A stretch of 64,000 bases of DNA from Miscanthus floridulus (GCF_019320115.1 NC_089591.1:64038111-64102110); one strand, 5' to 3'; positions 19,953 through 31,869 are shown, numbered from the stretch's first letter. Made by a program: numbers and translations. Notes: generated by a model from the sequence alone, not told the origin.

Positions 19953-22112
19953 ATGGCCGCCGCGTCGTCCGCCACCTCCGTCCACGACTTCACCGTCAAG
20001 GTCAGTCCCGTTCCCCTCGTCGCCCTCTCAACCCAATAACGTTTCGGTGCTTAGATTCCAGAGGTGAGAGGATCATAGGACCCAGTAATATTTCGCATGG
20101 AGCGCTTGTTTAGAAGCCCGAGCATGCTGTCCTATGCTTAGTCCGGGCTTCAGGGGTTCCTGATTCGTGCGGAGCTTAGTGTGAATTTCGCTGTCGATCC
20201 GTTTGATTGGCTTCCAAAATGACTGAATTTCTTAGCCATGAGCTAGTTGTTTTGCCGGATTTTTAGAAGAGTGGATGCCGCAGCCTCTGATTTTGCAGAG
20301 GGAGTCTAACGATTGCTTTTTGCTTGCTGCTCGTGTGCAGGATGCGAGCGGCAAAGACGTTGACCTCAGCACCTACAAGGGGAAGGTTCTTCTCATCGTT
20401 AACGTCGCATCCCAATGGTATGAATTCATCTGCAGCACAATCTCGCGTCTTCCTAACCTTCCTACTATTGTCATTGTTTGGCCCATTGCAAAAGGGTATC
20501 AATAAGGTCGTTGATGTCTTCTACTACCTGGAACCATTTGTCCTACCTGATATAAAATAATGGTTTTATCTGTGCTTACTTATTTCACTGTCAGAAGTAG
20601 ACGTCTTTTGTTTACACTGTATAGAAAATATTATTCTGTACACTGCTAATTGCTGCACTGTGGCCGATTATTTCAGTGGTTTAACCAACTCCAACTACAC
20701 CGAGCTGGCCCAGCTCTATGAGAAGTACAAGGACCAAGGTGTGTCCTTAATCCATTGCTTTTGTATATTCTTAGTCTTGTCCTTAATCCATTGCTTTTGT
20801 AATGCTTATCTCTGTTCTCATGGCCATATGCATTAGTGGTTTATTTTATCCAACTATCGGTTGTTCACGTTGTTGGGGATGCTGATTGCTAAGTGCAACT
20901 GCCAATTTGTGATTTGTGCAGGCTTTGAAATCCTGGCTTTCCCATGCAACCAGTTTGGTGGGCAGGAGCCTGGTACCAACGAGGAGATTGTCCAGTTTGC
21001 CTGCACACGCTTCAAGGCTGAGTACCCCATCTTTGACAAGGTAAACTTCTAGGCTTCTAGCTGTTTCTCCTCAACCAGAATATTGCAAAGTAGTAGTAGG
21101 ATATAGCTTTTTTTTTAGTCTGTCTACTCAACAACCATGTGTTTTATTCAGTTTCAACACATGAATTTTTTTACACCATAGAATTAAGATCCAACAGCCT
21201 CCCTCCTTCTACATCCAGCCTTCTTCTACCTCCAGACAATCACAAATCACAAGATCACAGATCCACAGATCACAATAAACAATTTTTTTCTATGTAAGGA
21301 CAAATCACAAATCGTAGACGGAGGTATAGCATTATTCACTAGTGGTAGTACGTCTTATGGACATCGATCACGTACATCAGGAGGGTCGTGGTCCCATCGT
21401 CCCTGTCGTCGATGCTCCGTCACAGGTTCTTATTTTTCTCCGTCAGCGTCAGCCGGACTGTTTCAGCCAGCCAAAGCAACAGACATACAGCCGAAGCAAA
21501 GAGAAAAAAAATTCATGTGTTTTTTCCCTTAAAACACATGTGTGTTGTATAGCATTTCTGTTTTTTTTTAAGGAAATGGCAGGAGCTCTGCCGCTCAATT
21601 AAGTTAGAAAAAGAGTTTTATGTACACATGGCACCCTAGGTGCCTAACACCATGGTCCTAAGCCCAAAAAGAGGAAAAGTCGAGTAGGATATCAATGCAA
21701 AGATACAGTTATCTAACTTAGCAGGATGATGTGAGGATATCAGTGATGATCCTAAGAGAACCATGTATAATGGTCTGTTATGGAGTAGTATTAACCTCTA
21801 TTTCTTATTGCTGTCAGGTTGATGTCAATGGTAACAATGCTGCGCCCATCTACAAGTTCCTGAAATCTAGCAAGGGTGGCCTTTTCGGTGACAGCATCAA
21901 GTGGAACTTTTCCAAGTTCTTGGTTGACAAGGAGGGACGTGTTGTGGATCGCTATGCTCCAACCACTTCACCTCTGAGCATTGAGGTAAACTTTCAGCGC
22001 TGTAATTCACATTTGCTATAAGCGCTTAACTAGTATGCTATTGTGATATTATTTTAATGTTTCTCTATAATCTCTGCAGAAGGATATCAAGAAGCTGCTT
22101 GGGAGCTCTTAA
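19953..22112 (+). CDS. GPX: Glutathione peroxidase, plant thioredoxin-dependent type (six exons, 168 residues)
   Basis: Exons are 19953-20000, 20341-20417, 20677-20738, 20922-21040, 21818-21985 and 22080-22112, all with GT-AG introns; they total 507 bases including TAA. The enzyme reduces hydrogen peroxide and lipid hydroperoxides. Plant members use thioredoxin and Cys rather than selenocysteine. The peroxidatic Cys42 (ASQCG) has its codon split across exons 2 and 3. Cys71 ([13 protein letters not shown]) and Cys90 (QFACTRF) have the 29- and 48-residue spacings of plant GPX, where the third Cys is the usual resolving residue. Gln77, Trp131 and Asn132 (KWNF) complete the active site. The ATG starts [16 protein letters not shown] with no obvious transit peptide, suggesting a cytosolic form, although alternative upstream starts are not excluded. 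Intron 4 (777 bp) holds a MITE-like insertion. Confidence 0.95.
21131..21543. mobile_element. MITE-like insertion in peroxidase intron 4
   Basis: ACACATGAATTTTTTT near 21157 is matched by the inverted AAAAAAATTCATGTGT near 21505. Outside these, ATGTGTTTTA and its inverse TAAAACACAT also pair. That gives imperfect inverted ends of about 40 bp spanning about 410 bp, with no coding capacity. A/T-rich flanks make the exact boundary uncertain. It does not disturb the splice sites. Confidence 0.55.
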
Positions 22113-22189
22113 ACATTATCTGGCTGGAAAACTGTATAAAAACCTGTATGAGCATTGCTCTGAGCGCTAAAGTATCGAATTGTTGTGTT

Positions 22190-22195
22190 AATAAA
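22190..22195 (+). terminator. Poly(A) signal AATAAA of the peroxidase gene
   Basis: AATAAA lies 78 bases after the stop codon, a typical distance for a plant near-upstream element. Confidence 0.6.
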
Positions 22196-22332
22196 GTAGT
22201 GCTCCGTATTTGAGAGGCTGCAGTACCTGTTCTATTTTCCGTGCATGCACTCTGTACTTGTATATTCCCTTCGAATGAATTCCAATGCTATATCAGTTCG
22301 CTGCCCCATTTTCGTGTGACTAGCCTGCAATT

Positions 22333-22438
22333 TTCTTCCCCAAAAATCTGTCAAATTTTTAACCATTGGATTGGAATTGTTATTTATCTGTCAACAGATT
22401 TCTTCCCAAAAAATCTGTCAAATTTTTAACCATTGGAT
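22333..22438. repeat. Spaced duplication of about 38 bp
   Basis: TTCTTCCC...AAATCTGTCA through TTTTTAACCATTGGA occurs at 22333-22370 and again at 22400-22438 with one difference and a 29-base spacer. Confidence 0.85.
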
Positions 22439-22742
22439 GCAAGACCTCTCCTCTAATCATGCATGACGCATTGACACTAAAAGGTTTTTGTTACTAGATC
22501 CTTTTTTGTTTATTTCAATACAATGGTTTTACAGAAATTTTCAACATAAACCTTCAAGTGGCGAGTTTTCCAATTTCAGTGATCCTTTTAACCTTGGCTG
22601 AAATCACGAATTGTTTCTTGTCTCTAATTTTGTCTGTACTCTGTTTTTCCCTTTTTTTACTTCCTCTAATAAAAATAGCGGCAAAACTCTTGCAATCCTT
22701 AAAAAAAACTTTCAGGCTTTTGCATAAGTTTTCCTCTTTATA

Positions 22743-22858
22743 TACTCTCTCAAGAAATGGTTGTTTCTCAAAAAGTAATGTATTCATGGTATAAAAGATG
22801 TACTCTCTCAAGAAATGGTTGTTTCTCAAAAAGTAATGTATTCATGGTATAAAAGATG
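22743..22858. repeat. Perfect 58-bp tandem duplication
   Basis: 22743-22800 is repeated identically at 22801-22858 (TACTCTCTCAAGAAATGG...ATAAAAGATG). The lack of any difference indicates a recent event. Confidence 0.95.
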
Positions 22859-23039
22859 TGACCAGCAGTTGGTACTACCGGCGAATAAGAGGAGAGAGCG
22901 GAGGAGAGAGAAAACTAAGAGAGAGGAGAGGTCGTCGCCGCCGTCAGGACGCCGCCACATCGGCCAGCCGCCAGCTCCGGTAAGCGCCCCTTTCGTCCCG
23001 TTTTCCGTGTTGTAATCTGTTTCGCCTCTTCGAGGAGGA

Positions 23040-25753
23040 GGGAGGAGAAGCCGCAGCGCGTGGATCCAGGGGCATCTCGCGTGAAGGGAGAAGGAGCTGC
23101 AACCATTCGAGAGGAGGTGGAGGGGGCAGAACCAGTGTTTACTCCGGTGAGCACCGGCGACGAACTAGCGGGTCGTCGGCGCGGTTTCGCGGGTGATTGG
23201 ACTCGGGGTTCAAAGGTGTCAGCTGACTGTGGTTATTTCTCGTTCCCCTGCTTTTGTGACAGGAGTTGTGGTCGCTGTGGTGAGAACATTCTAGAAGGTC
23301 GAACGCAGGTTTGTTGCATCATTCATGAGGAATCGTAGGCTTACTCTAGCATTTCCGCCATACTCGATTTCTCCGCAGAGTTCTCAGAGGGCATGTGCCA
23401 ACAGTCGGAAAGAGTTAGAGGTGGATTTGGAGGATTGGTTGAGTTTTGATTGATTTCCGCCATTGAGTTCTAAGCAAAAATCTCCAAAAGTAGCGTTCGG
23501 GCTACCTAAGCATTCGTAATTGAGTGATCTAGATAGAGTTGAGCGCCTTCGTCATTGCAATTTACCTCCAGTTGCTGCGGTGGATTTGAATTCGATTGCA
23601 ATTGGGAATTTGCCAATCCATTTCTCATGGAGCAGTAAACCGGATACTGCACTTGGTGGTGGGGATGTATAGAAGTCAATAGAGCAAATTGTTCAGGAAT
23701 TGCAGCCGCCAGTGATGCACACAAAAGTGAGTCCGCCGCCATTGTTGAGTTCTGAAGCTCGAATAGAGATTGAGAGTTCTGTCAGGGTGGAGAATGTGGG
23801 GAAGAAGAGGAAACTATCCAAGGCCGAGGAAAAGGAAAAAATAGGTGGGCTGGCCCAGTTAGGCCTGTCTATTGAGGACCTATTCTCTCATTCTTATTCT
23901 CCTCCACCCAGCCGCAGCCGCAACCGCAGCCGCATTGCTAAGTCCGTCTCCTCATGGGTTTGAGTTGCCTCTGCTAGGATTTGGGATCCAGCCGCAGAGA
24001 GATTTCCGGCGAGTGTGAGGGACATCAGGAAATTTGGGGCTCAGGCGAAGTTTCTCTATCGTGTCCGTCCAAACACGACGGACGGGAGGTCGTCCGTTGA
24101 GGTCACCATGGACAAGCGACAGCAAGGTCGTGAAGTTAGAGATGGTGATAGATTTAGAGATACTAAAGATGGGGAGAGATTTAGAGATGGACGCAGTAGC
24201 CGGGATGGATTTTAGGGACCAAGGCGTGAAGGTTGGGATTCCTAGGCTCGGGATGGGCGTGATCAGCAATTTTCTCAAGATCAAGGGTACTGGGATCCAA
24301 AGCAGGGTCGTCAACAGTTTCGAGGTCAGGAGCAGTGGGAGGTCTAGAATCTCAAGAGGATGGGAGATCATTCTGAAGAGCGAGATGTGCGTCAGATGAC
24401 TGAAGAAGATCTTCGCCACAAGATTGAAGACCGGAGGAAGGGGTATAATGTTCAGTAGAATTGGAGTTCGGGTGCAGGTCAGTCTTCAGGTCTTGCTATG
24501 AAATGTTTCAATTGCAATGATTATGGTCACCATCATTCTACCTGCAAGAAACCACCGTTTTGTTATAGTTGTCGTGAGTCAGGTCATAAGTCCAACCAAT
24601 GCCCTCTGATGAAATCTAACAAGGGTTTGCGACTCTGTGCGTATGGTATGCCTGGCTAGATTTTTTATGCTTTAGATCTACCTGAGCCTAAGGTTGAAGC
24701 TAAACCTGAAACAGAGGGACCAATTAGAGCTATTGTGTCGATTTTGGAAGAAAGGGGTACTAAGTTTAGAGTTAAGACTGAATTGCAATATCTGATGGAT
24801 TCTAATTGGGATTGAGATGTCAAGCGTATTTTTGGCAGTGAATTTCTGGTGATTCTACCATCCAAAGTGGCTTTGAATTTGTTAATCAAGATGAAAAAAT
24901 CAAGTTTATCACGTCTGACATCGTGGCTACGGTTGAGGAGTCAGATATGGATCCGGAGGTGTTTCAGGTTCTTCAGTCTGTGTGGGTTAGAGCGATTGGC
25001 ATTCCCAAATTTGCTAGAACTAAGTTTGCTATTATGGAGCTTGCCAGGTTGATTGGTGATCCAGAGGAGGTGCATTTACCGTCTTTGTAGTGGAAAGTGG
25101 CGTGGGTAAAGGTGTCATGCTGAAATCCTAACAAGATAGGTGGGACATCTGAAGTGTTTATTAACAAGAAGGGTAGGAAGATAACTTGGTATTTTTCAGA
25201 CAAGCTCCAGAATTATTCACCATCCAAGCCAAATGATGATCCTAATGATGAAGAGGATGATGTTACTAATGAAGAAGACCCGAAATCACAGGAGAGCCAT
25301 GGATGGCTAGAATCAGGCAAACCTACACTTGGTGATACTAGTCAGAAATATGGGTATGGTTCTTCTAGTCATCAAAGGCAAGTTGCTATGGGTAGTTCTG
25401 AGAGTACTGGTCCACTTGCTGAAGGATTAGAGATGACTTCTCAGGGCCCTAATGATGATACATATGATTATCAGAGGTTGATGGAAAAATCTGACATTTT
25501 TCAAGGTATGCAGAATTTAGCTACTAGTCTAAATCCGCAGGGTGATCTAGAACTTGAAAATGATGTGTCATCTGATGGGGTTCAGACATCTCTTTTGGAA
25601 GGTGTAGTATCTGATGGGGTGCTAGTCTTCAATGATGAGGAAAAAGTAGTAGATCCTGTAACGATGAAGACTTTGGACTCGATCTTGACTTATCCAGAGG
25701 AATCATGTGGGGTCTCGAAACTCAAATTAGTCAAGAGTGGCCTAGTTAATTTA
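23040..25753 (+). pseudogene. Degenerate zinc-knuckle/DUF4283-type ORF (gag-like or LINE ORF1-like)
   Basis: Coding fragments in changing frames run along the + strand. The diagnostic part is two CCHC knuckles in series at 24498-24605 (CFNCNDYGHHHSTC and CYSCRESGHKSNQC). A conserved downstream domain follows (WVRAIGIPKFARTKFAIMELARL at about 24984-25050). An acidic, Ser-rich tail continues from 25154. Grass genomes hold many such proteins, usually annotated as zinc-knuckle or DUF4283 transposon proteins. Stops (about 24657, 24814, 25087) and frameshifts show it is dead. The tail is truncated at 25754 by a Tat LTR. No reverse transcriptase was found next to it; the missing part may lie beyond the insertions, outside the window. 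Confidence 0.6.
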
Positions 25754-28477
25754 TGTGGGGGTATGGCCCCCAAGACATGGGCTACGCCCCCAGGGGTGGC
25801 CCGGCCCACAAGGTTAAGACGTGCACGGCGCTGCTCGGCGTGCACCGCAAGACATTATATAGTACCAAATAGGCTACTTTACTTGTAACCCTACCTCCTC
25901 CAGAGTATATAAGGAGAGGTAGGGGTCCCCTAGCGGGGTGAATCCATCAGATCTCATTGACATACAGCAATACAATCAGATGCAGGGCGTAGGTATTACG
26001 CCTTTGAAAGGGTCGAGATGGCGACTAGAGGGGGGTAAATAGTCCTTTTTGAAACTTAATCACGTTGGCTAACCGAAACAAGTGCGGAATTAAAACTATC
26101 GGTCTAGCCAAGACTACACCCCTCTATATATGTTCACTAGCACCTTGCAAAGATACTAATCATGCAACTAAGGTGCCAGGCTAGCTAGAGCTCTCCTAAA
26201 CAATTCTAGGAGCAAGGCTACACAAACCTATGCCACTAGTACTTTAAGCAACAAGGGAGCTCCTGCACATGCTAGTAAGCAAAAGCATAAAGCTAACTAA
26301 GCTCACTAGCAATGCTCAATAACAAGGCAACCAATGCCTAATTAGAGAGCGTAAATACTTAGCTACACAAACTAAGCAATGTGACTGACAAGATTACTAA
26401 AACTAAATTAGCCACGCAAGGGAGCTACTTCTATGCTACACAAGCAAGAAGGTAATTAGCAAGCTACACAAGCTATCTAATTACAAGAGCAACTACACAA
26501 GCTTAATATGTATAAAAGTAATTGCAAGCTTATGTAATGGGGAAGCAAACCAATGAGAAGAACAAGGTTGACACGATGATTTTTCTCCCGAGGTTCACAT
26601 GTTTGCCAACACGCTAGTCCCCGTTGTGTCGACTGCTCACTTAGTGGTTCAGCAGCTAATTGGCATCACCCGCCAAGCCCGCACATCGGGTGCCACAAGA
26701 ACCTACCCTGGAAGTGAGGGTAGCTCAATGACACGCTTTACTAAAGTTGCTCTTCACGGCTCCCATGGGGCGAGCACAATGCCCCTCACAAGCTCTTCTC
26801 CGGAGCGCTGCACAAGCTTCTTGTGGGCTTCCACGGAGACCACCACCAAGCCATCTAGAAGGTGGCAACCTCCAAGAGTAACAAGCACCACCGGCTTGCA
26901 ACTCGATCACCTAGTGCCACTCGATGCAATCTCACGATGCAATCGCACTAGAATCGCTCACTCACACAATCGAATGATCACTATCAAGTATATGTGTGAT
27001 GGAGGGCTCCCAAGCACTCACAAGCATGGACACTAAGTCCCCTTAGGTGCTCAGCACCAGCCATGGCCAAAGGCCACTTCTATTTATAGCCCAAGGGCTA
27101 AACTAGCCGTTACCCCTTCACTAGGCAAAAATCGGGTCGACCGGACGCTCCGATCGTGTTGACCGGATGCTGGACCTCAGCGTCCAGTCGCCCACAGATG
27201 GCCACGTGTCCCGATTCCAACGGTCACTTAACCTGACCGGACACAGCAGCTTCAACTGACCGGATGCTGGACCTCAGCGTCCGGTCGTTTACAGTAAGGT
27301 ACCGACCTTGACCGGACGCGTTTGGTCGCACTTGATCGGACGCAGCCCAGCGTCCGGTCACACTCTAGCTCCTGCATCATCATGCGTCAGCCTGACCGGA
27401 CATGCCCTGCCAGCGTCCGTTCACTTCTAGTGCCAGCGTCCGGTGCACCCAGTGAGACTCTGTCTTTTTTGTGTAGGACGCCGGTGGCACCGTCGGACTA
27501 TCCGCACTCTACGGGCAGACACTCTGCCGGTGGAGTTTCTTCACCAAGTTGATCTACATCAACTCCAACTCCATCTCCTTTGTAAATGTGCCAACACCAC
27601 CAAGTGTACACCACCATGTGTATGTGTGTTAGCATTTTCACAATCATTTCTCAAAGAATGTTAGCCACTCAACTTGCCACGCCACTCGATCCTAGCGATG
27701 ATGCAAAGTTAGATCACTCGAGTGGCACTAGATGACCGATATGCAAACAAATTTGCCCCTCTTGATAGTACGGCCATCTATCCTAAACCCGGTCATAAAC
27801 TTCTCTACACACCTATGACCGGTGAAATGAAATGCCCTAGGTTATACCTTTGCCTTGCGCATTCCATTTCATCTCCTCTAATGTTGATGCAACACATGCA
27901 CCAACATGATCAACAATGATATGATCCACTTCATATCATCATGTGATCATATTGGTTCATCGATCTTGACTTTACTTGCTCTTCACCGTTGCCATCGTCC
28001 ATCGGCGCCAAGTCTTGCTCAAGCTTCACCGCCACACGGTCCATCACTCCAAAGCCTTCGACTTGCCCTTCACGCTTGCAACTGGTCCATCAAGCCAAGT
28101 CTTGTCTTGATCTTCTCCACCTTGATCACATGACTCAATGTCAAGTCTCATGTGCATTTAAGCTCCTTCATCATCACATGTGTGAGCTTTGCAACATCTC
28201 CAAGCCATTTTCACCTTCATGGCATATGTTGCTTACACACATGTACCTGTGGACTAATCACCTGTGTATCTCACAAAAACACAATTAGTCCACCTAAGTT
28301 GTCACTCAATTACCAAAACCACACAAGGACCTTTCAGCCTTCACGATGGCCGAACCTGGATAAAACCTCGTGTCTGTCTTGCGTCACCATCTCGTTCGTG
28401 GCTTGCACACCTGTCTGCCGATAATCTACTGCCTTGGGCATACCCCTAGATAGACTGTCGATCATATTTCATCGACA
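25754..28477 (+). repeat. Tat LTR A (387 bp net), interrupted by a solo LTR
   Basis: It begins TGTGGGGGTATGGCCC and ends ATCGACA just before the primer-site segment GTGGCGCGCCAGGTAGGG. A TATA box (AGTATATAAGG, about 25904-25914) marks the promoter. From GGTATTACGCCTT onward it matches LTR B closely, but its first half (U3) is unrelated to LTR B apart from the first ten bases. The insertion at 26005-28336 splits it. Confidence 0.85.
26000..28341 (-). mobile_element. Solo LTR of a Sirevirus-type Ty1/copia element
   Basis: The LTR occupies 26005-28336 (2,332 bp), begins TGAAAGGG and ends CCTTTCA, and is flanked by perfect GCCTT duplications (26000-26004, 28337-28341). It has no internal coding region, so it is a solo LTR left by LTR-LTR recombination. 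Minus orientation is inferred from its left end, which resembles the left end of the minus-strand Sirevirus at 41770. On the minus strand CCGGAC/GTCCGG palindromes (27133-27450) lie just upstream of a TATA box (GCTATAAATA, 27081-27090), as in other Sirevirus LTRs. The family differs from the Sirevirus on the right. Confidence 0.85.
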
Positions 28478-29490
28478 GTGGCGCGCCAGGTAGGGGGTGT
28501 GCGTACTGCTCCCTAGACGAACAAGATGGTCATCATCCCCGGTTCCATGGCTACGCTGAATGGACTCACGTTCACCATCGGCCAGATCACCTAGACCACT
28601 GGCTCCGACAACTTCATCGCCATGACCATGGAGGAGGCGCAGATCTAATCTATGTCGACCACTGCTTCACCAGCATCAGCTACGGCTCCAACCATATTGG
28701 ATCTAGCTTCGGCCACACCAGCATCATCTTCAGCCACACCGACAACCTGTCGTTCGCTTCCTCGCTACAAAGGGAGACAGATCAACAACACCGACCTGCT
28801 CGACTCCATCGATCAGGTCAGCACCAAGCTTGCTGAAACCCTAGCTCTGGTAGATTCGATTCAAAATCAACCTACCAAACTGGTAACCACTACCCACAAC
28901 AGATCTACCCGACCAGCTTGGGCCAGTCGTCCTGCACAACTCGGTACGGATCTCATGGTCACCTCTACTCCTGAAGGGCGCTCCATTCGTTGCCGACCAG
29001 CCCCCGCAACGGGTCTCTAGCTCTCCGAGTGCGAAGCCTTGATGGAGAATTACCAGGCTTAGCCCTACGGCCTGTGAAACACTGCTTCCAACCACTCGTA
29101 TAGGCTGCCGTTGAGGAGGTGCTCGAACAACAGCAAGCTCGTCGCATTGTCCAATCTCGAAACGCTGCACAGGAGCTTCACCACATTCATGATCTAGATC
29201 ATGTTCAAGATCTCCACCAACGATCGAGTCGACTGTCCCTGCATGGGGCTCTACTTCCGCAAGCCTGGCATCGGGTGTTACGTTGATTCGACTGAAGATC
29301 CAATCAATTTCAGGCTTACGTTGATCGACCACACGCAAGACCTATGGCTACACGAACGGTGTAGACAAAGTCAATCTAACTCGGACTCGTCTCGTGCACG
29401 AGCGCCAGTCAATGAAAGGACTCAACGCCTCCGGATGATTTGCCGCAGTCAGAGTAGCCGTTCAGCAGCGTGACCCGACCGGCCGGATCA
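28478..29490 (+). pseudogene. Tat gag remnant of internal region A
   Basis: After the primer-site segment (TGGCGCGCCAGGTAGGGG from 28479) an ATG at 28525 opens MVIIPGSMATLNGLTF, matching the gag start of internal region B. Stops follow at about 28591 and 28648. The segment LPRYKGRQINNTDLLDSIDQV (about 28759-28815) is shared with region B. The frame fades by about 29490, and no protease, RT or integrase follows. Confidence 0.75.
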
Positions 29491-30479
29491 TTCAAGTTCT
29501 AAGTCCATGAACTCCGTCGAGATTAATACCAGAAAAATATGAGTCACGTTGACATCAATAACGTGTGCTAGATCCAATCTAAAATTTGCATGAAGGAATA
29601 TGTATGCATCTACATCACCACGCAAGCAAGCACATGAAGGCTATGTCCGATCTACACCTCCATGCAAATCATGCATATGCACGTATATCATCCGTGGAGC
29701 GATTCCCCAGCGGCTGGTTGGTCGGTGTCTCTGCTTGATCTCGCACAAGCTAAGTCACGCTTTAATATTTTTCTAAATATTCTCCAATCTTCGTATATCG
29801 TCATAATGTTTCTCCGAGCTGTTTTCTCCTTATTTGCTCTCCAAACGATTTTCCGAACCCCTGAACAGTCCTGTTGATGCTCGGACGCCTCCAAAGATGG
29901 CCCTGTCTCCGGCTCCTCCCTACACGTGCACGAGCATCTGCCCTCTGCGTTATGGGTGGTCGGCAGCGGCTCCTTGGTGACGCCTGTTTCTCCTACACGT
30001 GCACGGGCTCCGCTCTTGACGTTATGGACTATGGGCTAGCTAGGGCTGGAGACTCAGCTACACACTAACTGTTCGAGCGGTTTATATTAAACATAAATAT
30101 ATTTTCACTCCAACTGATTGCCGAACTACATACGCCGTTTCATCACCATTGCTGATTTTTCTCTGGAGTTTCTTTATTTGTACATCATGTACTACCCGTT
30201 CTACATATTTGTATTGCAGGATCGTCGTCCAGGTGATCGGACCACCTGGTGCTCGGGCTTCTCCACCGATCAACTGGTCAGACTGCTTGGTTCATGGACT
30301 CCGTCGCCGACCAGTTGATCGAACTGTTCACCGATCGTTTCTACTCAATGTTCACTTCGTCGCCGACCAGTCGACCAGAATGTTCGTCACTCGTGCTTCA
30401 TCGGCAGTTACGTCGGTTACTCCTCGGCCCTCGGATTCTTCGTGCTCGAGGACTAAGTGGGCACACTTCACTACACGGA
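29491..30479 (+). other. Post-pol untranslated region of Tat region A
   Basis: A segment around 29880-30060 (GTCTCCGGCTCCTCCC and CACGTGCA..GG words) matches the post-integrase region of the complete copy at about 38710-38790. Internal region A therefore jumps from gag to the 3' untranslated region, a large internal deletion. No gene is seen. Confidence 0.6.
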
Positions 30480-31353
30480 TGTCGTTAGCTACTCGGTGCT
30501 AGGACCTCGCTGCCTACGCCGAGGACTCCTCGATGCTCGAACATCACCACCAACGCCAGGGACTCCTCGGTGCTCAGACCTCGCCACCTACACTGGGTAC
30601 TCCTCGCTCCTCGGTGCTCGGTCATCGCCAGCGACGCTGGGGACTCCTTGCTTCTCGGTACTCAGACAATCGCCCGCCTACGCTGGGGACTCCTTGGTGT
30701 TCGGACATCGCCGCCTACGTCGGGGACTCCTCGGTGCTCAGACCTCACCGCTGATGCCAGGGATTCCTCGCCCCTTGGTGCTCGGTCATCGCCAGCGACG
30801 TCGGGGACTCCTCGCTTCTTGGTGCTCGGACATCACCGCCCTACATCGAGGACTCCTCGGTGCTCGGACATCGCTGCCTACACCGGGGACTCCTCGGTGC
30901 TCGGACATCGCCGCCTACGCTGGGGACTCCTCGGTGCTCGGACCTCGCCGCCGATGCCGGGGGACTCCTCGCTCCTCGGTGCTCGATCATCACCGCCGAC
31001 ACCGAAGACTCCTCGCTCATCGGTGCTCGATCATCGCTGCCTACGCTAGGGACTCCTCACTCCTCGGTGCTCGGTCATCGCTGTCGACGCCGAGGACTCC
31101 TCGGTGCTCAGTCATCACCGCCGACGCTGGGGACCTCCTCGCTCCTCGGTGCTTGGTCATCGCCGCCTACGCCGGGGACTCCTCGCTCCTCGATGCTCAG
31201 TCATCGCCGCCGATGACTCCTCAGTGCTCGGTCATCACCGCCGATGTCGGGGACTCCTCGCTCCTCGGTGCTTGGTCATCGCCGCCGACGCTGGGGACTC
31301 CTTGGTGCTCGGTCATCACCATTGACGTCGGGGACTCCTCGGTGCTCGGTCAT
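30480..31353 (+). repeat. Minisatellite of about 36-45 bp units before LTR B
   Basis: About 20 or more degenerate units of the form GGGGACTCCTCGGTGCTCGG + ACATCGCCGCCTACGCT run without interruption to LTR B. Some units carry an extra nine bases (CTCGCTCCT). Most unit lengths are multiples of three, so the array stays open for 352 codons (30457-31515). That ORF is most likely a by-product of the periodicity. Confidence 0.9.
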
Positions 31354-31821
31354 TGTGGGGGTATTAACCCCTATACCTTATGGCTAAGCTTGGGCCAGCC
31401 CGGATCAGTGAGTCCGGTCCACCAAAAGACGACGCGTGGCCCAGCCAACCTGTTCGGAGTCCCACGCAAGGAGTCAAGACAGATTTGGCGATCAGGCAAG
31501 ATCCTAGTTGGTTAGAATAGGAATCCTTATCCGGCCACATATGGTAATTGTAACTGGCTAGGATTAGTTTCCAGATCTGTAACCCTGCTCTCTGGACTAT
31601 ATAAGGTGGGCAGGGGACCCCTCTAAAAAACATCTCATTGACATACAGCATACAAATTAGATTGCAAGACGTAGGTATTACGCCTTCTTGGCGGCCAAAC
31701 CTGGATAAAACCTCGTGTCTGTCTTGCATCACCATCTTGTTTGAGCTTGCGCATCTGTCTGCTGATAATCTACTACCTTGGGCATACCCCTAGGTAGACT
31801 ACCGACCATATTTCGTTGACA
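31354..31821 (+). repeat. Tat LTR B (468 bp)
   Basis: It starts TGTGGGGGTATTAACCCC, has a TATA box ACTATATAAGG (about 31597-31607) and ends TTGACA. It is followed at 31823 by TGGCGTGTCAGGTAGGGG, a mutated form of the primer-site segment at 28479. It serves as 5' LTR of internal region B and closes internal region A. Confidence 0.88.
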
Positions 31822-31869
31822 GTGGCGTGTCAGGTAGGGGGTGTGCGTACTGCTCTCCAAGCAAACAAG

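Noticed and set aside
28652..29020. Possible independent Ala/Thr/Ser-rich gene
   Set aside because: It is the Tat gag N-terminus, homologous to the gag segment at 32200-32330 in region B.
30480..31353. Regular repeats resembling a CRISPR array
   Set aside because: Units are adjacent and degenerate without unique spacers, and the genome is plant nuclear DNA.
30457..31515. 352-codon open frame on the + strand
   Set aside because: It is explained by minisatellite units that are mostly multiples of three and runs on into LTR B; no domain is seen.
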